Source: Clostridiales bacterium
GTDB lineage: Bacteria; Bacillota; Clostridia; Peptostreptococcales; Acidaminobacteraceae
Length of the DNA: 47,505 nt
Assembly: GCA_030446305.1 (NCBI GenBank)
Contig: JASUSA010000020.1
Coordinates: 1-47,505, forward strand
Direction: 5' to 3'
Shown here: positions 16,843 through 24,827 of the stretch, one piece after another
Layout: each line of letters opens with the position of its first letter
Numbering within the stretch: position 1 is the stretch's first letter
The notes under the pieces: model-generated
Database searches by the model: none
Told to the model about the DNA's origin: nothing
What the model saw: only the letters and a program-made list of their open reading frames with translations
Translations under genes and position numbers: made by a program

Positions 16843-17799
16843 ATGAAACGCATCTTAATCACCGGTGCATCCGGCCAAATTGGCACAGAACTCACAGCTT
16901 TATGTAGGAAGACTTATGGCGTAGACAATGTTATTGCCACAAATGTCAAAGCGGGTATTAATGACAGTGTTGAAAACGACGGTATTTTCTATTCAATGGA
17001 TGTAAGAGACGGCAACCGAATCTTTGAACTCGTTACCAGTCATAAGGTCGATACGATTATTAATCTAGCGGCACTGCTATCGGCAGTTGGTGAAAAAAAT
17101 CCGGAATTGCTTTGGGAAGTCAACATGCATGGTTTATATAATTGCTTAGAAGTTGCTAAAGATACCGGTGCCATGGTGTTTACACCAAGTTCCATTGCGG
17201 CTTTTGGCCCATCGACGCCCAAAATGCAAACACCTCAAATTACCATACAGCGCCCTGAAACGATTTATGGTGTTTCAAAAGTAGCCGGGGAGCTTCTTTG
17301 TGATTATTATCATAAAAAATTTAATGTAGATACGCGCGGCGTGCGTTATCCGGGGCTTGTTTCATACAAGGCAATGCCGGGAGGCGGTACGACAGATTAT
17401 GCGGTCATGATCTTTTATGAGGCTTTGAAGCATAACGCCTATACATGTTATTTGTCTTCTGATATAAAAATGGACATGATGTATATGCCGGATGCCCTAA
17501 ATGCAATTATTACATTATGTGAAGCAGATGGTTCAAAGCTAAGGCATCGAAATGCTTATAACATTACGGCGATGAGCATTACACCGGAAGATTTAGCAGC
17601 GGCTATTCGGAAACATTTACCTGGTTTTAAAATATCCTATGATATTGATCCCGTCAGAGAAGGCATCGCGAGATCCTGGCCGGATCTTTTAGATGATCAT
17701 TTTGCGAGAGAGGATTGGGAATGGTCGCCATCTTATAACCTTGAGACGATGACGGCGGATATGCTGCAGCAATTGCGTCTGAAACTTGGCATCAAATAA
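16843..17799 (+). CDS. L-threonine 3-dehydrogenase, short-chain (epimerase-like) type
   Basis: The 318-residue extended SDR protein has the NAD-binding GASGQIG (residues 7-13) and the catalytic Tyr142/Lys146 pair in ETIYGVSKVAGE. The sequence around the active site (TPSSIAAFGP, RGVRYPGLVSYKAMPGGGTTDYA, and KMDMMYMPDALNAI) is that of the epimerase-like L-threonine dehydrogenases, which oxidise threonine to 2-amino-3-ketobutyrate, rather than of sugar epimerases. The usual partner, 2-amino-3-ketobutyrate CoA ligase (kbl), is not adjacent. AAAGGAG lies before ATG 16843. A terminator follows, so the gene appears monocistronic. Confidence in the SDR fold is very high, and good for the substrate. 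Confidence 0.85.
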   Translation: MKRILITGASGQIGTELTALCRKTYGVDNVIATNVKAGINDSVENDGIFYSMDVRDGNRIFELVTSHKVDTIINLAALLSAVGEKNPELLWEVNMHGLYNCLEVAKDTGAMVFTPSSIAAFGPSTPKMQTPQITIQRPETIYGVSKVAGELLCDYYHKKFNVDTRGVRYPGLVSYKAMPGGGTTDYAVMIFYEALKHNAYTCYLSSDIKMDMMYMPDALNAIITLCEADGSKLRHRNAYNITAMSITPEDLAAAIRKHLPGFKISYDIDPVREGIARSWPDLLDDHFAREDWEWSPSYNLETMTADMLQQLRLKLGIK

Positions 17800-17846
17800 T
17801 CAATACAAGCGCCATATCAAAGCATGAATGTTTTGAAAGGAAGATC

Positions 17847-17873
17847 CCGCCGCAGCGATACGGCGGTTTTTTT
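17847..17873 (+). terminator. Terminator of the threonine dehydrogenase gene
   Basis: CCGCCG (17847-17852) pairs with CGGCGG (17861-17866) around an eight-base loop, followed by seven Ts. Confidence 0.85.
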
Positions 17874-17916
17874 ATCAAAAGAAATAAATGAAAGCACATG
17901 AATTGCCGTCAATAAT

Positions 17917-18013
17917 GAACGGTAAGCAGTTGCGGATGAACGGTAAGCAGTTGCGGATGAATGGTAAGTAGTAGCGGATGGATCGAAAGCAATCACGAAT
18001 GGACGGTAAATAG
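17917..18013 (+). repeat. 21-bp tandem repeat, about 4.6 copies, upstream of ftcD
   Basis: Units start at 17917, 17938, 17959, 17980 and (partial) 18001. The first two are identical, the third differs at a few positions and the last two are more diverged. The core is GGTAAGCAGTTGCGGATGAA. The array sits between the terminator of the dehydrogenase gene and the RBS of ftcD, in the region where the ftcD promoter should be. The open frame on the minus strand across it is a by-product of the repeat. Confidence 0.85.
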
Positions 18014-18059
18014 ACGAAATCTGCATATAATGCTAATATAATGACATGTAGGAGGCTTT

Positions 18060-18944
18060 ATGAAGCAGATTATTGAGTGTATACCAAATTTCAGTGAAGG
18101 CAGGGATTTAGTCAAAATAGAAGAAATTGTCTCATCGTTTAGAGGCAAAAAAGAGATCAAACTTTTAGATTACAGCAACGATGAGGATCATAACAGATTG
18201 GTTGTTACCGTTGTTGGAGAACCTGAAGCGATGCTGGCCGCGCTTATAGAAGCCGTTGGCAAAGCCATCCTCTTAATTGATCTCAACAGTCATGAAGGGC
18301 AGCATCCGAGGATGGGTGCAGTAGACGTTATTCCTTTTGTCCCCATCAAGGCAATATCAATGGATGAATGTGTGACACTGTCAAAGCGCCTTGCTGAGAC
18401 GCTCTATGAAAAATACCAGCTCCCATCGTTCCTGTATGAAAAATCAGCGGCCGAACCGCATAGGGAAAACTTGGCGGCGCTGCGGAAAGGTCAGTTTGAG
18501 GGCATGCGTGAGAAGGTTAAAGCGCCAAAGTGGCAGCCGGATTTTGGTGTCACCATCCATCCGACTGCAGGAATCACAGCGATTGGAGCAAGAATGCCGC
18601 TTGTTGCCTTTAATGTAAACCTCAATACAAATGACATTAGCATTGCAGACAAGATTGCAAAATCAGTTCGTCATATCAGCGGCGGCCTTCGTTATTGCAA
18701 AGCACTGGGCATTGAACTCAAGGATCGTCAAATTGTACAAGTCTCAATGAATATGACGGACTACACAAAGACACCGCTTTACCGTGTATTTGAACTCATA
18801 AGGATTGAAGCACAGCGTTATGGCGTTAGTATCGTCGGCAGTGAAATCATTGGACTCGTGCCAATGGCGGCGCTGGTCGATACAGCATCCTATTATTTAG
18901 GCCTTGATGAAGTTGAAGTATTGGAAACCCGATTTATGGAGTAG
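18060..18944 (+). CDS. ftcD: Glutamate formimidoyltransferase (monofunctional FtcD)
   Basis: The 294-residue enzyme transfers the formimino group of N-formimino-L-glutamate, the product of histidine breakdown, to tetrahydrofolate. The family N-terminus IECIPNFSEGRD, HEGQHPRMGAVDVIPFVP and the C-terminal VSMNMTDYTKTPLY are all clear. The length matches the two-subdomain transferase without a fused cyclodeaminase, which is encoded separately by fchA here. AGGAGG precedes ATG 18060. hutI starts three bases after its stop, so they form an operon: ftcD-hutI-fchA. Confidence 0.93.
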   Translation: MKQIIECIPNFSEGRDLVKIEEIVSSFRGKKEIKLLDYSNDEDHNRLVVTVVGEPEAMLAALIEAVGKAILLIDLNSHEGQHPRMGAVDVIPFVPIKAISMDECVTLSKRLAETLYEKYQLPSFLYEKSAAEPHRENLAALRKGQFEGMREKVKAPKWQPDFGVTIHPTAGITAIGARMPLVAFNVNLNTNDISIADKIAKSVRHISGGLRYCKALGIELKDRQIVQVSMNMTDYTKTPLYRVFELIRIEAQRYGVSIVGSEIIGLVPMAALVDTASYYLGLDEVEVLETRFME

Positions 18945-18947
18945 AAT

Positions 18948-20216
18948 ATGAATGGAAGCTTAGTGATTGAAAACATTGATGAAATTGTAACACCGACAGG
19001 CAATTGCGGCGTCAGTGGCAATGCGATGCAGACGTTAAAGCAATTCGCACATCATAGCGTCATTGTGGAAGATGGAAAAATTGTAGCCATTACGAAAGAC
19101 GCATCGGAGATAAATGCTTATAAAAGCAAAGGGTATCCCACTTTATCCGGTGAAGGTAAAACCATGACACCCGGTTATGTCGATTCTCATACGCATTTAA
19201 TCTTTGGCGGCTATCGCCCGGAAGAATTTGATATGCGTTTAAAAGGTGTCGCATACATGGAAATAATGAAAAAAGGCGGCGGGATCGCCAATACGGTAAA
19301 AATGACACAAGCGGCAACCCTTGAACATCTAATTGCAGCAGGTGCAGCGAGGCTTTCTAAAATGTTGTCAATGGGAACGACAACTGTTGAAGCAAAGAGT
19401 GGCTATGGTTTGACGCTGGAAACGGAAATAAAGCAGTTAAAGGCATTGAAAGCATTGAAAAGGATTTCGCCGGTGTCGTTGGTATCAACATTTTTAGGGG
19501 CGCATGCTGTACCGGAAAATCAGAATGCATCTGATTTTGTTGCCTATTTAAACGACAGTGTTCTGCCGGTTGTAAAACAAGAGGCATTAGCCGAATTCGT
19601 CGATATCTTCTGTGAAGATCATGTTTTTGGCATTGAGGATTCAAAAGTGCATTTGAAAGCTGCAAAATCACTTGGGTTTAAACTGAAAATGCACGCTGAT
19701 GAAATTGTTCCCCTAGGTGGTGCGGAGCTTGCTGCCGAAATGGGTGCTGTCAGTGCGGATCACTTGCTTCACATTTCAGATAAGGGCATCCAATCGCTTG
19801 CAAAGGGTGGTGTTGTCGCGACATTGCTGCCGGCAACGGCGTTTACGCTCAGAGAGCAATATGCACCCGCACGCAAACTTATTGACAGTGGCTGCATCGT
19901 GGCACTTGCGACTGATTTTAATCCGGGCAGCTGTTTCACGTATTCAATTCCGCTCATTATTGCACTTGCGACACTGCAAATGAAAATGACCATTGAGGAA
20001 GTCATTACAGCACTTACGCTAAATGCAGCAGCGGCACTGAACAGAGCAGATACAATTGGTTCCGTAGAGGTTGGCAAGCAAGCGGATTTATTGCTCCACG
20101 ATTTTCCGAGTTATAAATTTATTCCTTATCACGTAGGCATCAACACAGTTGCGCATACCATTAAAAACGGTATCGTCTATACAAACAACAATATAAGCAG
20201 AGCGGTATTCTGCTGA
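18948..20216 (+). CDS. hutI: Imidazolonepropionase
   Basis: The 422-residue amidohydrolase opens the ring of 4-imidazolone-5-propionate to N-formimino-glutamate, the step before FtcD. The metal site is visible: DSHTHLIFGG near residue 78, KMHADE near residue 245, ADHLLHIS, and ALATDFNPGSC near residue 325. The RBS (GGAG) lies in the last codons of ftcD, indicating coupled translation. fchA follows after 20 bases. The gene order means the three enzymes act in series, with urocanase (hutU) missing and hutH about 17 kb downstream. Confidence 0.95.
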   Translation: MNGSLVIENIDEIVTPTGNCGVSGNAMQTLKQFAHHSVIVEDGKIVAITKDASEINAYKSKGYPTLSGEGKTMTPGYVDSHTHLIFGGYRPEEFDMRLKGVAYMEIMKKGGGIANTVKMTQAATLEHLIAAGAARLSKMLSMGTTTVEAKSGYGLTLETEIKQLKALKALKRISPVSLVSTFLGAHAVPENQNASDFVAYLNDSVLPVVKQEALAEFVDIFCEDHVFGIEDSKVHLKAAKSLGFKLKMHADEIVPLGGAELAAEMGAVSADHLLHISDKGIQSLAKGGVVATLLPATAFTLREQYAPARKLIDSGCIVALATDFNPGSCFTYSIPLIIALATLQMKMTIEEVITALTLNAAAALNRADTIGSVEVGKQADLLLHDFPSYKFIPYHVGINTVAHTIKNGIVYTNNNISRAVFC

Positions 20217-20236
20217 TAAATGAAGGAGTACGAGAC

Positions 20237-20854
20237 ATGTTTAAACAGCTGACATTAGAACAATTTATTGAGGAGACTGCATCCGGAGCGCCGGTACCTG
20301 GCGGCGGAAGTGTCGCGGCATTAACGGGATCTTTGGCTGCAGCACTTTCGGCAATGGTCGCAAATTTGACAGTTGGCAAAAAGAAGTATGCAGATGTGGA
20401 AGTCGATATGACACGCATTTTGACATCTATGTCACCCAAAAAAGATGAATTTTTAGCGCTAATTGATAAAGATTCAGCTGCATTTGACCTCGTTATGAAA
20501 GCAATGAAAATGCCAAAGGAAAACGAAACAGACGCAGCGATACGTCAAGAGCGTTTGCAGGCTTCACTTATTGAAGCGGCAGATGCACCTTTTGCAATAG
20601 CAGTGCTTGCAGCATCACTCTTTGATGATATTGAAATGCTGGTCGTCAATGGCAATGCAAATGCTCAAACAGATGCACTCGTAGCGGCAATGCTGGCGAG
20701 AACCGCCATTCATTCAGCACTATACAATGTGAAAATCAACTTGCTCTCCATAAAGGATGACCGTTATGTCGCTGAAATGCGTGAAAAAGTTAATGAACTG
20801 TCGTCAGTTGCAGATGAACGCGAAAAAGCAATTTTAGCAAAATCATCCCTATAA
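20237..20854 (+). CDS. fchA: Formimidotetrahydrofolate cyclodeaminase
   Basis: The 205-residue, all-helical enzyme converts 5-formimino-THF to 5,10-methenyl-THF and ammonia, feeding one-carbon metabolism. The family N-terminus SGAPVPGGGSVAALTGSLAAAL is followed by AMVANLTVGKKKY, and the length is normal. AAGGAG precedes ATG 20237. It ends the ftcD-hutI-fchA operon. Downstream lies a 10-bp periodic repeat rather than a clear hairpin terminator. Confidence 0.92.
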   Translation: MFKQLTLEQFIEETASGAPVPGGGSVAALTGSLAAALSAMVANLTVGKKKYADVEVDMTRILTSMSPKKDEFLALIDKDSAAFDLVMKAMKMPKENETDAAIRQERLQASLIEAADAPFAIAVLAASLFDDIEMLVVNGNANAQTDALVAAMLARTAIHSALYNVKINLLSIKDDRYVAEMREKVNELSSVADEREKAILAKSSL

Positions 20855-20860
20855 AAGGCA

Positions 20861-20910
20861 TTAAAGCATGTCAAAGTGCATTTAAGCGCATTAAAGCGCA
20901 TCAAAGCAGT
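20861..20910 (+). repeat. Five 10-bp tandem units after fchA
   Basis: Five consecutive 10-base units, consensus TTAAAGCGCA (TTAAAGCATG, TCAAAGTGCA, TTTAAGCGCA, TTAAAGCGCA, TCAAAGCAGT). Each carries an A-rich core at the same phase, close to one DNA helical turn. No stem or spacer arrangement is present. The rest of 20911-21009 holds nothing I recognise. Confidence 0.7.
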
Positions 20911-21009
20911 TAGATGCACATTGTCGTATTTTAAAACACAATAAAATGCGGTGTTGCGGCTATTTAAAAAATCATTTTGTAGGCAAATGGATAAAATACA
21001 GAGTTTTAT

Positions 21010-21038
21010 TTGTAATCGTTAATCCATTCAAGTATAAT
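21010..21038 (+). promoter_or_regulatory. Promoter of the degV-family gene
   Basis: TTGTAA (21010-21015), 17-bp spacer, TATAAT (21033-21038); the RBS TTAGGAGA follows about 18 bases later. Confidence 0.7.
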
Positions 21039-21069
21039 TAAATCAATACTTTGTTTAGGAGATGGTTGA

Positions 21070-21909
21070 ATGTATAAAGTGGTAGCGGACAGTAGCAATG
21101 AAATTGACGAAGCATTTGTAAAGACATATCCAGTTGATATAGTACCTTTTAAGCTTTACATTGATGGCAAGGAGTATGTTGATGACAGTGCGCTGGACGT
21201 TGATGCTTTTGTTGAAGAAATGGTTCAGTCAAAACAAACGCCAAAAACGGCATGCCCTTCGCCCAATGAGTTCTTAGAACACATTAAGGGGACGGCTGAA
21301 GAAGTTTATATGGTGACAATATCTTCAAAGCTCAGTGGAACATACAACAGTGCCATCTTAGCTAAAAAACTTTATGAAGATGAACATGACAATGATAAAT
21401 TTATTCACGTTTTTGACTCAAAAGGTGCTGCTGCAAGTGAAACGCTCGTTACGAAAAAGATTTACGATTTAAAAAATTTAAATCTTGCCCCAGAAGTGCT
21501 CGTTGAAAAGGTTGAACAGTATATTAAAGATATGCAGGTCTATTTCATTTCAGAATCGCTTGAAAACCTTATAAAAAACGGCAGAATATCAAAGTGGAAA
21601 GGGTTGCTTGCCTCTACACTTAGAATTATGCCGATTATGGGTGCAAACGAACACGGTGAAATCGTGCTTTATGAAAAAGTGAGAAACACCAATAAAGCCT
21701 ATCAGCGTCTCATTGATATGGTTCATGATGAAATCGTTAAAAGTGGTAAGAAAATTGTTGCCATTACACATGTAGGAAACTATGAAAGAGCTCAGCAGAT
21801 TAAAGACGAGCTCTCAAAAATAAAAGACATTGAAGAAATTCTCAATATTAAATGTGCAGGATTGTCATCGCTTTATGCTGATAAAAAAGGTGTAATCGTC
21901 GCCTTTTAA
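21070..21909 (+). CDS. DegV family protein (fatty-acid-binding)
   Basis: The 279-residue protein has the DegV two-domain fold. VVADSSNEID at the N-terminus, PFKLYIDGKEYVDD, the TPKTACPSP segment that contacts the lipid carboxylate, and SSKLSGTYNSA are all present, as is FISESLENLIKNGRISKWKG in the second half. Members bind single fatty acids and act, where known (FakB), with a fatty acid kinase FakA. No fakA is adjacent. AGGAGAT precedes ATG 21070. It is flanked by its own promoter and terminator, so it is monocistronic. Confidence 0.92.
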   Translation: MYKVVADSSNEIDEAFVKTYPVDIVPFKLYIDGKEYVDDSALDVDAFVEEMVQSKQTPKTACPSPNEFLEHIKGTAEEVYMVTISSKLSGTYNSAILAKKLYEDEHDNDKFIHVFDSKGAAASETLVTKKIYDLKNLNLAPEVLVEKVEQYIKDMQVYFISESLENLIKNGRISKWKGLLASTLRIMPIMGANEHGEIVLYEKVRNTNKAYQRLIDMVHDEIVKSGKKIVAITHVGNYERAQQIKDELSKIKDIEEILNIKCAGLSSLYADKKGVIVAF

Positions 21910-21943
21910 GCTGACTGAGAAAATGAATCGTTCTATGAAGAGG

Positions 21944-21990
21944 AAACCGATGTAAATGAGCTTTCATAAGCTGATGTGCATCGGTTTTTT
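21944..21990 (+). terminator. Terminator of the degV-family gene
   Basis: AAACCGATG (21944-21952) pairs with CATCGGTTT (21979-21987), with an inner AGCTT/AAGCT hairpin, and ends in six Ts. Confidence 0.8.
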
Positions 21991-22097
21991 ATTGTCGCAG
22001 GGCAGTTGTCAGTTTCTTTCCTTCATGTTATGATAAATCTAAATGTTTTGTAATAATTAAGGAAATTGTCTTATTATTTTTAGTTGAGTCTTTACAG

Positions 22098-22134
22098 CAT
22101 CGGTGAATTTTCGTATTTGAAAAATGTGCCGATG
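22098..22134 (+). other. Hairpin-forming leader before the class V aminotransferase
   Basis: CATCGG (22098-22103) can pair with CCGATG (22129-22134), with an inner TTTTC/GAAAA pairing. The same two hexamers form the degV terminator stem about 120 bases upstream. The gene-free stretch 21910-22218 holds that terminator, this hairpin and no recognised riboswitch or T-box motif. Confidence 0.4.
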
Positions 22135-22218
22135 GTTTTGAAGGGATTATCATTTAAAGAATGCAATTTTCTCAATTGAAAGTTCGCTATGCAAAATTAT
22201 AAATTTGAGGTGATAGAT

Positions 22219-23295
22219 ATGCATAAAAAACTCTTTATTCCCGGACCTGTGGATGTTCGGGACGATGTCCTCTTAAAAATGGCAACCCCTCAGATTGGCC
22301 ATCGTACCAAGGATGCCTCTGCATTACAGCGACGGATTTCAGATAAAATGCGTCAAGTGATGTATACAAAAAATGAAATTCTCCTGTCAACGTCCTCCGG
22401 CAGCGGTTTAATGGAAGGGGCAGTTCGTTCCTGCACGATAAAAAAAGCAGCAGTTTTTTCTGTAGGCGCTTTCGGGAAGCGCTGGTATGAGATGGCGGTC
22501 TGCAATGGTGTACCTGCAGATCTGTATGAATCACCTTTGGGGCAGCCAACAACAGCGGCAATGGTAGCAGAAGCACTTGAAACAGGGCAGTACGACTTGA
22601 TTACGGTGACACATAATGAAACCAGTACGGGTATCATGAATCCTGTCGAATCCATTGCAGAAGTTATGCGTCATTATCCGGATGTGGTTTTTTGTCTTGA
22701 TACAGTAAGTTCAATGGGTGGAACTAAAATTGATGTTGACGCATTAGGTGTTGATATCTGCATTACATCTACCCAAAAATGTTTAGGGCTTCCCGCTGGG
22801 ATGGCCATTTGTTCAATCTCAGAAAAGGCATTGAAAGCTGCAGAGAAGGTACCGCATCGAGGCATGTATTTTGATTTGCTGGCGCTTTATCAATGCATTC
22901 AGAAGAAAGATTATCAATATCCCTCAACACCGTCGCTTGCACATATGTTTGCGTTAGATTATCAGCTTGACAACATTCTGGCCGAAGGGCTTGAAAACAG
23001 ATATGCACGTCATTTGGCAATGGCGAAAACCGTGCGTGAATGGGCAAAAAAACATTTTGATATGTTTGTTGAGGAGTCGTATGCATCCAATACGCTGACA
23101 ACTGTGAAAAATACACGAGGTATAGATGTCAGCGCACTCAATAAAGCACTTGGCGACGCAGGATTTCAAATTTCAAATGGCTATGGTGAATTAAAGGACA
23201 AAACTTTTAGAATTGCACATATGGCAGATACACAGCCGGAAACACTTGCTGCATTATTGACAGCCATTGAAAACATATTGAAGCTGGAAGCATAA
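22219..23295 (+). CDS. Class V aminotransferase (serine/alanine-glyoxylate type)
   Basis: The 358-residue PLP enzyme belongs to the small-class-V group (alanine-glyoxylate / serine-pyruvate / phosphoserine-type). FIPGPVDVRDDVL at the N-terminus, STSSGSGLMEGAVRS (phosphate cup), TVTHNETSTGIMNP, LDTVSSMGG and the Schiff-base lysine K187 in TSTQKCLGLPAG are all seen. In many Clostridia and Thermotogae such an enzyme is encoded with serA and a DUF1015 protein and serves as the transaminase of serine synthesis. Here the DUF1015 gene follows but serA is absent. The start at ATG 22219 follows GAGGTGA (22207-22213); the frame extends upstream to 22189 without an RBS. Confidence 0.85.
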   Translation: MHKKLFIPGPVDVRDDVLLKMATPQIGHRTKDASALQRRISDKMRQVMYTKNEILLSTSSGSGLMEGAVRSCTIKKAAVFSVGAFGKRWYEMAVCNGVPADLYESPLGQPTTAAMVAEALETGQYDLITVTHNETSTGIMNPVESIAEVMRHYPDVVFCLDTVSSMGGTKIDVDALGVDICITSTQKCLGLPAGMAICSISEKALKAAEKVPHRGMYFDLLALYQCIQKKDYQYPSTPSLAHMFALDYQLDNILAEGLENRYARHLAMAKTVREWAKKHFDMFVEESYASNTLTTVKNTRGIDVSALNKALGDAGFQISNGYGELKDKTFRIAHMADTQPETLAALLTAIENILKLEA

Positions 23296-23374
23296 AGTAT
23301 TAAATAAAACCAAATTATGTATTGAATAACGGCAAGGAAATATTAGCTATCGTGTGTTAATTGAGGAGGTAACT

Positions 23375-24625
23375 TTGGCAATCGTAAAGCCTTTTAAGGG
23401 CATTATTCCAAAGGCGGCAAATGCAGCGCGCGTTGCGTCACTGCCTTATGACGTGATGAATAGAGAAGAAGCAAAGGCGATGGCAGCAGGCAATCCACTG
23501 TCATTTTTGCACATCGTTCGATCAGAAATTGATCTACCGGATGCGACGGACGCGTACGACGCCACCGTTTATGAAACAGCCCGAAAAAACCTAGATCGGT
23601 TTATAGAAGAAGGCACATTGGTAACAACCGATAAACCCGTCTATTTTATCTATCGTCAGATGATGAATGGACGCGTTCAAACGGGTATTGTCGCCAGAAA
23701 TGCCATTGATGACTATTTGCAGGATCGCATTAAAAAGCATGAATTTACAAGACCTGCAAAAGAAGAAGATCGCATTCGAAACTTTACTGCCTGCGATGCA
23801 AACACAGCGCCAATTTTTTTGACGTATCGGAAAGATGAAACCATTCAACATGTTGTGAATGACTGGATTAAGTTTCATATGCCTTATGTACAGTTTACTT
23901 CAGAAGACGGCATTATGCATATTGTTTGGATCGTCGATGCAGATGAAACAATTCAAATGATTTCAGAACGCTTTGCAGCCATTGATTATCTCTATATAGC
24001 AGATGGTCATCACCGTTCTGCCTCAGCAGTAAAGGTTGGACAAAAGAAGAGGGCAGAAAATCTAAATGGCACGGGTGAAGAACCTTATAATTACTTTATG
24101 TCCGTGATTTTTCCAGATGAAGATCTCTTTATTATGGATTACAATCGCGTTGTCGCTGATCTGAATGGCTACTCAGAAGAAGCGTTTATGGAAGCAGTCG
24201 CGGATAAATTTGAGATAGAGAAAGCAACGACAACGCCTTATAAGCCAATGAAACGAAGCACTTTTGGCATGTATCTATCTGGAAACTGGTATTCGCTATG
24301 CGCAAAAGCGGGAACATACGAGGCGAATGATCCGGTAGAAAGATTAGATGTTTCAATACTGCAAAACATTCTTTTAAAACCTGTTTTAGGCATTGATGAT
24401 CCGCGCACAGACGAGCGCATTGACTTTATCGGCGGTATCCGCGGTCTTAACGAATTGGAAAATCGGGTTGACAAAGGTGGTTTTAAAGTCGCTTTTTCAA
24501 TGTATCCGACGACAATGGACGATCTCATTGACATTGCAAATGCAGGTGCAGTAATGCCGCCTAAATCGACATGGTTTGAACCAAAGCTGAGAAGCGGTTT
24601 ATTTGTACATCGACTATACGAATAG
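23375..24625 (+). CDS. DUF1015 family protein (serine-metabolism associated)
   Basis: The 416-residue protein matches DUF1015 end to end: VKPFKGIIPK with ASLPYDVMNREEA at the start, FLHIVRSEID, IKKHEFTRPAKEEDR, the conserved YIADGHHRSASA near residue 215, and DPRTDERIDFIGG near residue 345. The DGHHR motif resembles that of ParB-like nucleotidases/kinases, so catalytic activity is likely, but the reaction is not established by this sequence. TTG 23375 is taken as start because GGAGG (23365-23369) lies five bases before it and no ATG is available. It follows the class V aminotransferase by 80 bases and precedes a strong terminator. Confidence 0.85.
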   Translation: MAIVKPFKGIIPKAANAARVASLPYDVMNREEAKAMAAGNPLSFLHIVRSEIDLPDATDAYDATVYETARKNLDRFIEEGTLVTTDKPVYFIYRQMMNGRVQTGIVARNAIDDYLQDRIKKHEFTRPAKEEDRIRNFTACDANTAPIFLTYRKDETIQHVVNDWIKFHMPYVQFTSEDGIMHIVWIVDADETIQMISERFAAIDYLYIADGHHRSASAVKVGQKKRAENLNGTGEEPYNYFMSVIFPDEDLFIMDYNRVVADLNGYSEEAFMEAVADKFEIEKATTTPYKPMKRSTFGMYLSGNWYSLCAKAGTYEANDPVERLDVSILQNILLKPVLGIDDPRTDERIDFIGGIRGLNELENRVDKGGFKVAFSMYPTTMDDLIDIANAGAVMPPKSTWFEPKLRSGLFVHRLYE

Positions 24626-24660
24626 GCAAGCAAGAACCGCATTATAAAACATTAGCGCAT

Positions 24661-24712
24661 AAAACCTGCAGATGCAGCTGCAATAGACCATAGCTGTGTC
24701 TGCAGGTTTTTC
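24661..24712 (+). terminator. Terminator of the DUF1015 gene
   Basis: AAAACCTGCAGA (24661-24672) pairs perfectly with TCTGCAGGTTTT (24699-24710); an inner CAGCT/AGCTG stem and a T-run complete a strong terminator. Confidence 0.88.
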
Positions 24713-24762
24713 GCTTTTGAATGACTTTTAGTATAAATCCAAGTCAATGAAGCGGATATTGC

Positions 24763-24792
24763 TTTAATGGATGAATGCAACTATGCTATAAT
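24763..24792 (+). promoter_or_regulatory. Extended -10 promoter of ltaE
   Basis: TATAAT (24787-24792) is preceded by TG at 24784-24785 with one base between, the extended -10 form. The -35 (TTTAAT, 24763-24768, 18 bp) is only a partial match. Confidence 0.55.
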
Positions 24793-24827
24793 AAAAAGAG
24801 TATGAACACAAAACGGGGGGCGTAATT

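Noticed and set aside
17917..18013. Possible CRISPR array
   Set aside because: Units are contiguous 21-mers without spacers, and no cas genes are present.
17817..18026. A 69-residue minus-strand open frame with a seven-residue repeat (SSATAYR)
   Set aside because: The repeat is the translation of the 21-bp DNA repeat; there is no RBS and the frame overlaps a terminator.
20861..20910. Possible CRISPR or REP element
   Set aside because: Units are 10 bases with no spacers or palindromes.
22098..22134. T-box or SAM riboswitch before the class V aminotransferase
   Set aside because: No T-box consensus bulge sequence or SAM core is visible; only a simple hairpin.
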